From assembly GCF_026460945.1 (NCBI RefSeq), contig NZ_JAOVZV010000001.1, forward strand, positions 496,001-560,000: a stretch of DNA of 64,000 nucleotides. The letters run 5' to 3'. The stretch's first letter is position 1; every line of letters begins with the position of its first letter. The notes beneath the pieces were generated by a model that did no database searches, was not told where the DNA came from, and saw only the letters and a list, made by a program, of their open reading frames with translations. Both the position numbers and the translations under genes were made by a program. Below, in pieces: positions 46,442-56,331 of this stretch. The stretch comes from Chryseobacterium luquanense. GTDB lineage: Bacteria; Bacteroidota; Bacteroidia; Flavobacteriales; Weeksellaceae.

Positions 46442-48070
46442 ATGGAATTTACACTTAAATCCAATTTAATAGACATTATTTCAAGAGAAACTTTTCCTGC
46501 AGAAATAATTGTTTCAAATAAAAAAATTGCTTCTGTAAAAAGAATCGATGAAACTTTAGACACTTATATTCTACCAGGTTTTGTCGATGCTCATGTACAC
46601 ATTGAAAGCAGTATGCTTATTCCATCTGAGTTTGCCAAAATTGCTGTAAAACACGGAACTGTTGGAACAATTTCAGATCCACACGAGATTGCCAATGTTT
46701 TAGGTATTGAAGGCGTAAATTATATGATTGATAATGCGAAAAAAGTTCCTTTTCATTTTTATTTTGGTGCTCCATCTTGTGTTCCTGCCACACAATTTGA
46801 AACAGCGGGAGCTGTAATTGATTCTGATGACATCGATAAATTATTAAGCAGAAATGAAATTGTTTATTTAGCTGAAATGATGAATTTTCCGGGTGTAATT
46901 TATAAAGATGAGGAAGTTCTGAAGAAAATAGCTTTTGCCAAAAAGCACAACAAGCCAATTGACGGTCACGCTCCCGGATTGATGGGTGAAGGAATGAAAA
47001 TGTATTTTGATGCAGGAATTACTACAGACCACGAATGTTTTGGTCATACAGAAGCTCTTGAAAAACTGAAACATGGAGTGAAAATTATGATCCGGGAAGG
47101 AAGTGCAGCAAAGAATTTCGAAACTTTAATTCCTTTGTTGAAAGATTTTCCGGAGCAGATTATGTTTTGTTGTGATGACAAACACCCTGATAATTTGATT
47201 GAATCTCACATTAATGATCATGTGAAACGTGCTTTGAAAGCTGGTTATAATTTATATGATATTTTACGAGCTGCATCTTACAATGTAGTACAACACTATA
47301 ATTTATCAATTGGATTATTACAAGTTGGCGATAATGCTGATTTTATTCAAATTGATAACATAGAAAATTTTAACATTTTAAAAACTTACATTAACGGAGA
47401 ATTGGTTGCAGAAAATGGCAAATCCTTTATTCAATCTGTTGAAGCTATAATTGTAAACAATTTTAATTGCAGTTTAAAACAACCTTTTGATTTTAAAATT
47501 AAAAGTGAAAGTGATACTATTCGTGTGATAGAAGCTCTTGACGGACAATTAATTACTCACGAAATCCAAGCAAAAACACTGGATATCGATGGTTTTACCG
47601 AATCAAATATTGAAGAGGATATTCTAAAAATCGCCGTTGTCAATCGATATAATGATGCACCAATAGCAACTGCTTTTATTAAAAATATAGGTCTAAAAAA
47701 CGGAGCCATCGCTTCTTGTGTTGCCCATGACTGTCATAACATTGTCGTTGTAGGAACGAATGACGATGATATTTGCAAAGCTGTAAACGCCATTATCAAA
47801 GCAAAAGGTGGAATTTCTCTTGCTACAGAAACCGAAGAATTGGTTTTAGAATTACCAATTGCAGGAATTATGACTAATCTTCCTGCCGAAGAAGTTGCGG
47901 AATTATATATTAAATTAGATCAACGAGCCAAAGAACTGGGAAGCCAATTGAGAGCGCCTTATATGAGCTTATCTTTCATGGCACTTTTGGTAATTCCAGA
48001 ATTGAAATTAAGCGATAAAGGTCTTTTTAATGGTAAAAATTTCGAGTTTACGGATGTTTTTATTAGATAA
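46442..48070 (+). CDS. ade: Adenine deaminase
   Basis: 542 residues, amidohydrolase superfamily. Metal-binding HVHIESSM (about 50-57), GHAPGL (about 176), DHECFGHTEAL (about 200), FCCDDKHPDN (about 240), and the C-terminal adenine-deaminase domain with SCVAHDCHNIVVVGT. Converts adenine to hypoxanthine with ammonia release, for purine salvage. Length is slightly shorter than the Bacillus enzyme. It lies alone, with no purine riboswitch recognised upstream. Confidence 0.92.
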   Translation: MEFTLKSNLIDIISRETFPAEIIVSNKKIASVKRIDETLDTYILPGFVDAHVHIESSMLIPSEFAKIAVKHGTVGTISDPHEIANVLGIEGVNYMIDNAKKVPFHFYFGAPSCVPATQFETAGAVIDSDDIDKLLSRNEIVYLAEMMNFPGVIYKDEEVLKKIAFAKKHNKPIDGHAPGLMGEGMKMYFDAGITTDHECFGHTEALEKLKHGVKIMIREGSAAKNFETLIPLLKDFPEQIMFCCDDKHPDNLIESHINDHVKRALKAGYNLYDILRAASYNVVQHYNLSIGLLQVGDNADFIQIDNIENFNILKTYINGELVAENGKSFIQSVEAIIVNNFNCSLKQPFDFKIKSESDTIRVIEALDGQLITHEIQAKTLDIDGFTESNIEEDILKIAVVNRYNDAPIATAFIKNIGLKNGAIASCVAHDCHNIVVVGTNDDDICKAVNAIIKAKGGISLATETEELVLELPIAGIMTNLPAEEVAELYIKLDQRAKELGSQLRAPYMSLSFMALLVIPELKLSDKGLFNGKNFEFTDVFIR

Positions 48071-48088
48071 AGGATACTTTAAATCTTT

Positions 48089-48198
48089 CGTCAGTTCGAG
48101 TGTTTTTCGCAATAAAATGAAGAAAAATGTATCGAGAACTTTTAATTAAATTGAACTTCTCGATATGATTTTTTTTCAAAAATCTACTCGAAGGGACG
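48089..48198. repeat. Nested inverted-repeat element
   Basis: Outer arms CGTCAGTTCGAGT...TTTT and AAAATCTACTCGAAGGGACG, inner arms AAAAATGTATCGAGAA and TTCTCGATATGATTTTT. It resembles the short palindromic repeats scattered between genes in many flavobacteria. It is in the 287-bp gap between ade and the convergent patatin gene. Confidence 0.65.
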
Positions 48199-48357
48199 AC
48201 CAGCATATCGAAAACTTAGTCTTAAATTAAAGATTGAGGCTAAGTTAATATCACAAATTCATTTTGCTAATTAAATTTTATCGAAGATAAAATCCTTGCG
48301 TCTTAAAAAGTATAGTTGTTAAAAATTGCTTCTTTGCGATTTACCAATAAAAATATT

Positions 48358-49164
48358 TTAAACAATTCGTTTTTCATTTTTCAATGCTGCGTAAAATTGG
48401 CTTTCATTAAAACTATCTTTAGCGGCACGATAACCGATATTGAAAATTTGTTCTAAACGGTCTTTTTTACGCTCAAAAGTTCCATAACTCGATAAATCTT
48501 GCGAAGATATTAACCAGTCACAATGCTCAAATTTAATCTTTTCGATACGGTATGAAAGCAAATCATAAGATCTGGAAACAATCGCTTTAATCGACTTTAA
48601 ATCGTTGATTTTAATATTATGAGGAGGCGAGACAAAAACGCCAATCAGTTTATCACAATCATCACGGATAATATCTGCCGGAAAATTATTCAGAACTCCA
48701 CCGTCGCAGAACATTTCTTCTCCTAAAATATAAGGCGTAGTAATTCCCGGAATTGAACAGGATGCAATGATTGCATCGGTTACCAGAAAATCTTTATCAA
48801 AAATCTTCTCTGTTCCGCCGACTAATTCCGTAGCAACAATTTTAATTTCTTTATCTAAATCTCCAATTTTCATATCACGGAAAATGGGTTTGAGATAATT
48901 ATTAAAAATCACGGATGACACTAAGCCTGGTTGATTGAATGCAAAATGTTTCCAATTGAAAAAGTATACAGACTGAAAGAAATCTAAAATCTCCTCTGGT
49001 TTTTTGCCAATCGCATAAAGACATCCAACGATTGAACCTGCACTGCAACAAGCCAAAATATCGACATCAATATTCTGTTCGCTTAAGAATTTTAGTACTC
49101 CTGCATGAGCAATACCTTTAGTACCGCCACCCGATAAAACCAATCCCGTTTTTTCAAAGTTCAT
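48358..49164 (-). CDS. Patatin-like phospholipase
   Basis: 268 residues from ATG 49164 (MNFEKTGLVLSGGGTKG); the longer frame adds seven residues. Anion-hole motif SGGGTKGIAHAGVL, nucleophile Ser in CCSAGSIVG and catalytic Asp in DGGVLNNFP. The usual GxSxG is CxSxG here: the first Gly is Cys, as in LACCSAGS. It has no signal peptide or POTRA/barrel part, so it is a cytoplasmic single-domain lipase of the RssA type. Confidence 0.87.
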   Translation of the reverse strand: MNFEKTGLVLSGGGTKGIAHAGVLKFLSEQNIDVDILACCSAGSIVGCLYAIGKKPEEILDFFQSVYFFNWKHFAFNQPGLVSSVIFNNYLKPIFRDMKIGDLDKEIKIVATELVGGTEKIFDKDFLVTDAIIASCSIPGITTPYILGEEMFCDGGVLNNFPADIIRDDCDKLIGVFVSPPHNIKINDLKSIKAIVSRSYDLLSYRIEKIKFEHCDWLISSQDLSSYGTFERKKDRLEQIFNIGYRAAKDSFNESQFYAALKNEKRIV

Positions 49165-49239
49165 TGAATAAATGTATGAAAACATCCTTAAACATCATAT
49201 TTAAGAAGTCTAAATATTTTGTTAATTCTTTAATATTAA

Positions 49240-49268
49240 AAAAACCACAGAAAAAAACTGTGGTTTTG
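49240..49268 (-). terminator. Intrinsic terminator of the PH-domain gene
   Basis: AAAACCACAG ... CTGTGGTTTT around 7 bases with an A run on the plus strand (T run on the minus strand). Confidence 0.8.
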
Positions 49269-49279
49269 TATATAATATG

Positions 49280-49894
49280 CTAATTGTTAATATACTTCTC
49301 AAAAATTTTAGAAAAATCTTTTTGATTGTAACGATCGAAACTGTTCGTGTTCCATGCAAAAATATATTCATTGATTGCTCTTAGTTCCTGACTTTTAGAT
49401 ACATTTTCCTGCTTTCCAGAGGCAACACTTCCAATCGCTTTCGAAATACTGTCATTGGAAAAGTTCAACAGTGAATGATTATGATGAACTTCCTGCTGAA
49501 TCGCCAGAAGTGCTTTGTATAAATCTTTCAACTGATCGATCTGACCTTTCGCAACGCTGATAATCAACGGCACATTTCCAATGTTAAATGCAATTTCAGC
49601 ATCGAGATCGATGGTTCCCGCAGTTTGCAAAGTCACATTCGAAAAAGGAAACTGGTAGTATTCATACCTTCTTAAAATTCTTTTTCTGTCGATGGCACTT
49701 GCACCATCGATGTGAATCAACGCTCTGTTGGTAAAACAGTATTCGTCTCTTCGGGATTTGATTAAAAAGAAAATTTTCTCGTTATCTTCCGACAAAATAT
49801 AATCATCGGAATCTACTTTGTCATAATCCTGAGCAGGAATGATTTTACCTATATCTCCCAGTCCCAGAGCTTCGGCAGCTAATTTTTTAAACAT
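49280..49894 (-). CDS. PH domain-containing protein
   Basis: 204 residues, no signal peptide. Residues about 35-130 read as a bacterial PH domain (bPH_1, PF08000 type): EYCFTNRALIHIDGASA and RRYEYYQFPFSNVTLQT. The remaining C-terminal part is helical and begins with QIDQLKDLYKALLAIQQEV. Function of these proteins is unknown; some are stress-induced. Encoded alone, with a terminator. Confidence 0.78.
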   Translation of the reverse strand: MFKKLAAEALGLGDIGKIIPAQDYDKVDSDDYILSEDNEKIFFLIKSRRDEYCFTNRALIHIDGASAIDRKRILRRYEYYQFPFSNVTLQTAGTIDLDAEIAFNIGNVPLIISVAKGQIDQLKDLYKALLAIQQEVHHNHSLLNFSNDSISKAIGSVASGKQENVSKSQELRAINEYIFAWNTNSFDRYNQKDFSKIFEKYINN

Positions 49895-50112
49895 AATTTA
49901 TTTTAATCTGTATTTTATTAAGTGACTAAAATTAAGAAAATAACTGAAATAAAATATGACGTTAGAAAAATTTTAATGACCATACATGATTTGAACACAG
50001 AGCGCACTTTTTTTTTTCTTATCTAAACGTTTTTAAGGATCTCAAAGACGTTGACACTTTACCAAGACCAAAAAGATTTTTTGATTAAGGTATAAAATGA
50101 ATATTTAGATAA

Positions 50113-50145
50113 AAAAAGGAAAACCACAGACGAATCTGTGGTTTA
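50113..50145 (-). terminator. Intrinsic terminator of lpdA
   Basis: AAACCACAGA and TCTGTGGTTT around 4 bases; the T run is on the minus strand. The stem resembles the one at 49241. Confidence 0.75.
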
Positions 50146-50169
50146 GAATATTTAGAATAAAATTTCTAA

Positions 50170-51558
50170 TTAAATGTGAATCACTTCACCATAAGCAGCT
50201 GCAGCAGCTTCCATAATCGCTTCAGAAACCGTTGGATGCGGGTGAATAGATTTGATGATTTCGTGACCTGTAGTTTCAAGTTTTCTTGCAACAACTGCTT
50301 CAGCAACCATATCAGTTACACCTTCGCCAATCATGTGACAACCTAACCATTCGCCATATTTAGCATCGAAAATTACTTTGATGAAACCGTCAGTATTTCC
50401 GTTGGCAGTCGCTTTTCCACTTGCAGAAAGAGGAAATTTACCCACTTTGATTTCATACCCTTTTTCTTTAGCCTGTTTCTCTGTAAGACCAACAGAAGCC
50501 ACTTCAGGGTGACAGTACGTACATCCAGGAATATTGCCATAGTCGATTTTCTCAACGTGCATTCCTTTTATTTTTTCTACACAAGTAATACCTTCAGCAG
50601 AAGCAACGTGTGCCAAAGCCTGAGTTGGGATAATATCTCCGATTGCATAGTAACCAGGAACTGAAGTTTCGTACCATTCGTTTACCAAAACTCTTCCTTT
50701 ATCTGTCTGAATGCCCACTTCTTCAAGACCGATATTCTCGATGTTTGCAGCGATTCCCACAGCTGATAACAGGATATCAGCTTCAAGAGTGATATTTCCC
50801 TTTTCTGTTTTTACAGTCGCTTTCACACCGTTTCCGCTTGTGTCTACGCTTTCAACAGATGCGTTGGTCATAATTTCGATACCTGTTTTCTTCAAAGATT
50901 TCTCTAAGTGTTTTGAGATTTCTTCATCTTCCACAGGAACGATGTTTGGTAAGAATTCAACAACAGTTACTTTCGTACCCATTGTGTTATAAAAATCAGC
51001 AAACTCAACACCGATAGCTCCAGAACCTACAACAATCATAGATTTTGGCTGCTCAGGAAGAGATAATGCCTGTCTGTATCCGATTACTTTTTTACCGTCT
51101 TGTGGAAGGTTTGGCAATTCTCTTGAACGCGCTCCTGTAGCAAGGATAATGTTGGTTCCAGAATATTCAGTTACTTTTCCGTCTTTATCGGTTACAGAAA
51201 CTTTTTTACCTTTCTGTACTTTTGCAGTACCAAGAATTACGTCGATTTTGTTCTTTTTCATCAAGAACTCAATCCCTTTGCTCATTTTAGAGGCAACACC
51301 ACGGCTTCTCTGGATTACATTAGGAAACTCAAAACTCGCTTCCACTTTGTTTAAACCATAATCTTCAGCGTGATTGATGTAATGAAAAACCTGAGCTGAC
51401 TTCAATAAAGCTTTTGTAGGAATACATCCCCAGTTAAGGCAGATTCCTCCTAAATTTTCTTTCTCGATAATTGCAGTTTTAAAACCCAACTGTGCTGCTC
51501 TGATTGCTGTAACATATCCACCAGGACCACTACCGATGACAATAATATCGTAATTCAT
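50170..51558 (-). CDS. lpdA: Dihydrolipoyl dehydrogenase
   Basis: 462 residues from ATG 51558 (MNYDIIVIGSGPGGYV). FAD loop GSGPGGY, redox disulfide GGICLNWGCIPTKA, NAD loop VVGSGAIGVEFA, second FAD motif YYAIGDII, and the C-terminal active base in SIHPHPTVSE. E3 of the pyruvate, 2-oxoglutarate and branched-chain oxo-acid dehydrogenases and of the glycine cleavage system. No E1/E2 genes are adjacent, as is common in Bacteroidota. Confidence 0.94.
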   Translation of the reverse strand: MNYDIIVIGSGPGGYVTAIRAAQLGFKTAIIEKENLGGICLNWGCIPTKALLKSAQVFHYINHAEDYGLNKVEASFEFPNVIQRSRGVASKMSKGIEFLMKKNKIDVILGTAKVQKGKKVSVTDKDGKVTEYSGTNIILATGARSRELPNLPQDGKKVIGYRQALSLPEQPKSMIVVGSGAIGVEFADFYNTMGTKVTVVEFLPNIVPVEDEEISKHLEKSLKKTGIEIMTNASVESVDTSGNGVKATVKTEKGNITLEADILLSAVGIAANIENIGLEEVGIQTDKGRVLVNEWYETSVPGYYAIGDIIPTQALAHVASAEGITCVEKIKGMHVEKIDYGNIPGCTYCHPEVASVGLTEKQAKEKGYEIKVGKFPLSASGKATANGNTDGFIKVIFDAKYGEWLGCHMIGEGVTDMVAEAVVARKLETTGHEIIKSIHPHPTVSEAIMEAAAAAYGEVIHI

Positions 51559-51666
51559 TAGCTTAAAATTTTTATGCGAATTTAAGGAAAAATATTGGAT
51601 TTGTATGTCTAAACAGATGGATATGACCACGCTTTGAAAAAAGTCATATGATTTTTATTATAATGC

Positions 51667-51698
51667 AAAAAAGAGAACACTTTCGCATTCTCTTTTTT
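51667..51698 (-). terminator. Intrinsic terminator of the small exported-protein gene
   Basis: AAAAAAGAGAA and TTCTCTTTTTT around 10 bases, T run on the minus strand. It follows the 51735-52007 gene. Confidence 0.75.
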
Positions 51699-51734
51699 AT
51701 ATTTTTAATTCATTTAAAGGATTACTCCCGAAGA

Positions 51735-52007
51735 TTATCTTGCAGCTCTCAGCAGTTTTTTTTCATTCTGATATCTCAGATTTAAGGCTCTCAGCTGTTC
51801 ATTTTTCATTTTCTTAGTAGCCACCGGATGATTCATAATCATCTTCTTTTCTGTTCGGTACCGTTTATCCAATTCACTCGCTTTGCTGTTTGTCAATTGA
51901 TTTTTTGACGGATGTGACGGTGCAGGCGGTCTCGGCGGACGTTTCTGACCATAAGCATTGAACGATAATCCTAGTAAAAGAATGGCTGATATCAATAACT
52001 TTTTCAT
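51735..52007 (-). CDS. Small basic exported protein
   Basis: 90 residues. Signal peptide KKLLISAILLLGLSFNAYGQ, then a Pro-rich segment KRPPRPPAPSHPS and a charged helix (SELDKRYRTEKKMIMNHP, RYQNEKKLLRAAR). Not recognised. Such Lys/Arg-rich periplasmic helices occur near redox or envelope-stress genes in this group, but nothing here fixes the role. Confidence 0.7.
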   Translation of the reverse strand: MKKLLISAILLLGLSFNAYGQKRPPRPPAPSHPSKNQLTNSKASELDKRYRTEKKMIMNHPVATKKMKNEQLRALNLRYQNEKKLLRAAR

Positions 52008-52128
52008 GACGTTTAACTTTGTAATTGAAATTGTACAATTTCAATGGGTTATAAGCTAGATATTACATATTTCATACCACAAAATTTGATGTAAATTTTT
52101 TGAATGAAATTGGTATTGACACAAACTT

Positions 52129-53439
52129 TTACTTTTTAGAATGTGCCACTCTCCACACAATTCCGCTGACATCATCAGCAACCAAAAGAGATCCGTCGGC
52201 AATTTGCAAAACACCTACAGGTCTTCCGTACACGTCGCCTTTCTTTTCATTAGCTATAAATCCGGTTAAAAATGGCTGATAGGGTCCTGAAGCTTTTCCA
52301 TTGGCAAAAGGCACAAAAGCTACCTGATAACCAACTAAAGATGAGCGGTTCCAAGATCCATGCTGTCCGATAAATGCGCCGTTTTTATATTTCTCAGGAA
52401 ACTGATTTCCAGTGTAGAAAGTAAGTCCTAATGATGCCGTGTGCGATCCCAAAGGAACATCCGGAACAATGGTTTTCGCAACTAAATCAGGTTTCTCTCC
52501 TTTTCTTCTCGGATCTTCATTCTTTCCAAAGTAAGCGTATGGCCAGCCGTAAAACTGATCTCTTTTCACACTCGTCAGATAATCAGGAACGAGCTCGTCA
52601 CCCAATTCATCTCTTTCATTTACAACGGTCCAAAGCTCTCCGGTGGAAGGATTCCAGCTCATTCCGACAGGATTCCGAAGTCCGGCTCCGTAGATTTTTT
52701 CTCCGCTTCCGTCAGGATTGACCTCAAGAATATTGGCTCTTCTCACTTCATATTCCATCCCGTTTTCACCGACGTTACTTCCGGAACCAACGGAAATATA
52801 TATTTTAGACTGATCTTTATTGGCTATTAGATTTCTCGTCCAGTGATTGTTGTAACCTCCGGCAGGTAAATCAACGATTTTCTTTCCGGCCTGGGTAATT
52901 TTCGTATCACCATCTTTATACGGATATACCCATAGCCCATCGGTGTTGGCGACATAAAATTTATCTTTAATAATCAGCATTCCGTATGGCTGATTCAGAT
53001 TATCCAGAAAAACAGACGATGATTCTGCCACTCCGTCTTTGTTGGCATCTCTGTATAAAATAATACGGTTGGCTGATTTTCCTCCGACTTCAGCATCGCT
53101 TTTTCCACTGATATCATTTTTAATTTTCTCAGTTTTCGTACGTTCGGAATTGGAAAGTACGACAAAAATATCGCCATTTGCAGCCTGAATCATGTTTCTC
53201 GGACTTTTAATATTTTCGGCAAAACGGGTCACTGTAAATCCTTCAGGAGCTGTCGGAGCCTTTCCTGCAGGCCATCCGATGACGTTACTGAATTTATTTT
53301 TGGCACCTTTCTCATCAGGTGCCGGAAGTTTTAAAGTATCTGTTTTGGTAACGACCTCGGTTTCTGAAATATTCTGATTTTTATTTTCTTTACAGCTGAA
53401 AAACAGCACTGCAACTGCCGGTAGAAGATATTTTTTCAT
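52129..53439 (-). CDS. Sorbosone-dehydrogenase-like lipoprotein
   Basis: 436 residues. Lipoprotein signal KKYLLPAVAVLFFSC with lipobox Cys16, a linker rich in charged residues, then a six-bladed beta propeller of the PQQ-dependent glucose/sorbosone dehydrogenase class: RFAENIKSPRNMIQAANGD, YGAGLRNPVGMSWNPSTGEL, and GRPVGVLQIADGSLLVADD. It should act in the periplasm on a sugar. No PQQ biosynthesis gene is in the window, so activity is uncertain. Confidence 0.85.
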   Translation of the reverse strand: MKKYLLPAVAVLFFSCKENKNQNISETEVVTKTDTLKLPAPDEKGAKNKFSNVIGWPAGKAPTAPEGFTVTRFAENIKSPRNMIQAANGDIFVVLSNSERTKTEKIKNDISGKSDAEVGGKSANRIILYRDANKDGVAESSSVFLDNLNQPYGMLIIKDKFYVANTDGLWVYPYKDGDTKITQAGKKIVDLPAGGYNNHWTRNLIANKDQSKIYISVGSGSNVGENGMEYEVRRANILEVNPDGSGEKIYGAGLRNPVGMSWNPSTGELWTVVNERDELGDELVPDYLTSVKRDQFYGWPYAYFGKNEDPRRKGEKPDLVAKTIVPDVPLGSHTASLGLTFYTGNQFPEKYKNGAFIGQHGSWNRSSLVGYQVAFVPFANGKASGPYQPFLTGFIANEKKGDVYGRPVGVLQIADGSLLVADDVSGIVWRVAHSKK

Positions 53440-53673
53440 AAATAATGATGTGATGTGTTAAATATTTTGCCTCAAAAATTGCAAAAACCGTTCCCTAAAA
53501 AGAAAACGGTTGCACATTGGTGGATTAGATTCTTATATAATTATTTATTTAACGCAAAGTCAGACAAAGAATTTTAAATATAGGTCGTTGTTAAGATATA
53601 CAAAGGCGTAAACTTAATCAGGAAATACTATTTTTTTATCATTACAGCTAATCATCAGATTTAATCCAGAACA

Positions 53674-56331
53674 TTATTCGACCTCAATATTCTGCTTAAG
53701 AGGAAGATTTTTTGATGAATTTCCGACCATAATTCTGTACGCTCCCTTTTCCACAATCCAGTTCATTTTCTCATCTAAAAACTGCAACTCTTTTACCGGA
53801 ATTTCAATTGAAATTTCTCTCATTTCACCGGATTTTAAATATACTTTCTGAAAACCTTTCAGTTCCAGAACAGGTCTTGAAACAGACGCCAGCAAATCTT
53901 TTACATAAAGCTGAACTACCTCGCTTCCTGCTTTTGTACCTGTATTTTTAACTTTGACCTTGGCAATGACCGTCTCGTTTTCTTTATATTTCAATTTATT
54001 TAAGCGTAACTCAGAGATTTCAAAAGTGGTATAACTCAGGCCAAATCCAAATGGATACAACGGCTCCCCGCTTAAATCGTGGTAATCATTTCCGCGACCC
54101 GTTGGATGGTGATTATACGTCAAAGGAAGCTGACCCTCCTCAACCGGAAACGTGATGGGCAATTTTCCTGAAGGATTTTCTGTTCCGAAAAGCACTTTTG
54201 CCACAGCGTTTCCGCCTTCTTCACCGAGATACCAAACGTCCAAAATGGCTCCTACTTTATCCTTCCATTCTGTAGTTTTTATGGCAGAACCGCCCACCAA
54301 AACTACGGTTGTCGGTTTATTTAATTTGGAAACTTCATTAATGAAATCTTCCTGATTTCCGGGCAGACTCAGTGAAGAACGATCCTGAAATTCACCTTCA
54401 TGAATTCCGGCTGTCACAATGATGTAATCTGAATTTTGAGCAAGTTTTAAAGCCTCATCAAAATCTTTTTGGTAATTGTTTAAACCATAATTCCAGACCA
54501 ATTCGATGTTCGCTTCACCTCTGTTTTCATGGAATTCAATGGTGATATCATATTTCTGACCTTTAACTAAATCTAAATCAAATGTTTTGGTTGAATAACT
54601 CAGCTTTTCCCAATTGTCGATGAACAGTTTTCCATTTAAATACAGTCTGAAACCGTCATTTCCACGAAGTCCTAATTTATATTTTCCTGATTCCGGCGCT
54701 TCCAGTTTTCCTGTCCAGCGAACGCTGTAATGATCCGGCTGCAGTTTTTCAGGATTTGGAGAATATAAAGTCCATTTGAAATTGATCTGTTCATCCTGCT
54801 TTTCAAATGTGGGATTTCCTTTTAAATCAGGATTGGAAAAGTAAAATCCTTTCAAACCTTTTTCATTTTCTGAAGATAAAAATTCTGCAGGAACGGTTGC
54901 AAAATTCTGTAAATTCCAATCTATTCCTTTTGAGTAGGTGATCTCAACATTTTTATTTTTAACGAAATTTTTAATGCCATCCAAAATACTCACCTTTTTA
55001 TTCCCGGGTCCGGAATAACCGCCCAGTCTCGCATCCACAGCGTCAGTCCCAACAATTAAAATCTTTTTTATCTTTTCTGAAATTGGAAGCGTCTGATGAT
55101 TGTTCTGAAGCAAAACAAAAGATTCGACCGCTGTTTTTTCCGCCAAAGGTTTGTGATTGATCTTCTTTAATTCATCAATATCTTTTTGAGAAACATAAGG
55201 ATTTTCAAAAAGACCGAGCTCAAACTTTGCTCTTAAGACTCTTGCCACCGCATCATTAATTCTTTCCTTTGAAATTCTTCCGTCTAAAAATGGCGGAATA
55301 AACAATTTATAATGCTGATATTCTGTCTGGAAAATCACATCAAGTCCTGCACTCACCGCCTGTGCAGAAGCATCGTCGTAATCTTTTGCCGTAAAATGCA
55401 GAACGTTTGCACCACCGACCGCACTGGCATCACTGATGATGAAGCCTTTGAAATCCCATTCTTTTTTTAATTTTTCAGTCAACAACCAGTGATTGGCGGT
55501 TGAAGGTCTACCATCCAACAGGTTATAGGAAGTCATCACCGAACGGCTTTTTCCCTGTTGAAAGGCTTTCTGAAACGGAACCAAATGAGTTTCCTCCAGA
55601 TATCTTTTGCTCCAGTGAATCGGATAAGAATCTCTTCCGCCCTCACCGACATTCGCTAAAAAATGTTTCGGAGTCGTAATTATTCCCTGATTTTCAAATG
55701 AACTGACGAAATTCACGCCCATCACGGAAGTTAAAAACGGATCTTCACCATACGTTTCCTCTGTCCTTCCCCACCGTACATCACTCGCAAGATTCACCAC
55801 GGGAGTCAGTATCTGACGGATTCCCCTCAGTTTTGATTCTTTAGCAATCGCCGTCGAAACTTCTTTCATCAAATCAGGATTGAAGGTCGCCGACAAACCG
55901 ATTGCCTGTGGAAAAGCAGTTGCTCCTTCCCGCATCAGTCCGTGTAAAGCTTCATCAAATGGAATAATTGGAATTCCCAGTCGGGATTCTTCAACGAAAT
56001 ATTTTTGAATGGCGTTGATCTTTTTTGCCAGTCTTTCTGCGTCTTCGTTCGCATTGTATTTTAACAACTGTCCGGCAACTCCACCGCCCTGATTTCCTGC
56101 ACTCACCTGCAATCCGAAAATTCCATGAGAATACTGATCTTTTGGAACGTTGTCCAAATCACCGGGAATCATGAAGCATTGCCAGAATTTTTCTTCGGGG
56201 GTCATGCGTTTCAGTAAATCCTGAACTCTTGTTTCTACCGGTTGTTTTGAATCTTTGTACAGCGGTTTTTGAGCCGATATGAAAACAGAACTCAACAATG
56301 AAATTCCAATTAATTTTAATTTAAACTTCAT
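53674..56331 (-). CDS. GH3 beta-glycosidase with PA14 insert
   Basis: 885 residues with a signal peptide (KFKLKLIGISLLSSVFISAQ). GH3 N-terminal barrel with nucleophile Asp in GFIISDASAVGG, then the alpha/beta domain (LIVGTDAVDARLGGYSGPG) containing a PA14 insert (about 480-610, KLEAPESGKYKLGLRGNDG), and a C-terminal fibronectin-III-like domain (VKNTGTKAGSEVVQLYV). Beta-glucosidase or beta-xylosidase activity is expected. Its ATG overlaps the fucosidase stop by one base (TAATG), so translation is coupled. Confidence 0.92.
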   Translation of the reverse strand: MKFKLKLIGISLLSSVFISAQKPLYKDSKQPVETRVQDLLKRMTPEEKFWQCFMIPGDLDNVPKDQYSHGIFGLQVSAGNQGGGVAGQLLKYNANEDAERLAKKINAIQKYFVEESRLGIPIIPFDEALHGLMREGATAFPQAIGLSATFNPDLMKEVSTAIAKESKLRGIRQILTPVVNLASDVRWGRTEETYGEDPFLTSVMGVNFVSSFENQGIITTPKHFLANVGEGGRDSYPIHWSKRYLEETHLVPFQKAFQQGKSRSVMTSYNLLDGRPSTANHWLLTEKLKKEWDFKGFIISDASAVGGANVLHFTAKDYDDASAQAVSAGLDVIFQTEYQHYKLFIPPFLDGRISKERINDAVARVLRAKFELGLFENPYVSQKDIDELKKINHKPLAEKTAVESFVLLQNNHQTLPISEKIKKILIVGTDAVDARLGGYSGPGNKKVSILDGIKNFVKNKNVEITYSKGIDWNLQNFATVPAEFLSSENEKGLKGFYFSNPDLKGNPTFEKQDEQINFKWTLYSPNPEKLQPDHYSVRWTGKLEAPESGKYKLGLRGNDGFRLYLNGKLFIDNWEKLSYSTKTFDLDLVKGQKYDITIEFHENRGEANIELVWNYGLNNYQKDFDEALKLAQNSDYIIVTAGIHEGEFQDRSSLSLPGNQEDFINEVSKLNKPTTVVLVGGSAIKTTEWKDKVGAILDVWYLGEEGGNAVAKVLFGTENPSGKLPITFPVEEGQLPLTYNHHPTGRGNDYHDLSGEPLYPFGFGLSYTTFEISELRLNKLKYKENETVIAKVKVKNTGTKAGSEVVQLYVKDLLASVSRPVLELKGFQKVYLKSGEMREISIEIPVKELQFLDEKMNWIVEKGAYRIMVGNSSKNLPLKQNIEVE

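Noticed and set aside
52075..52081. TACCACA as a general stress-promoter box
   Set aside because: The heptamer also occurs at 52075 and 57818 where no promoter is expected, so alone it is too short to count.
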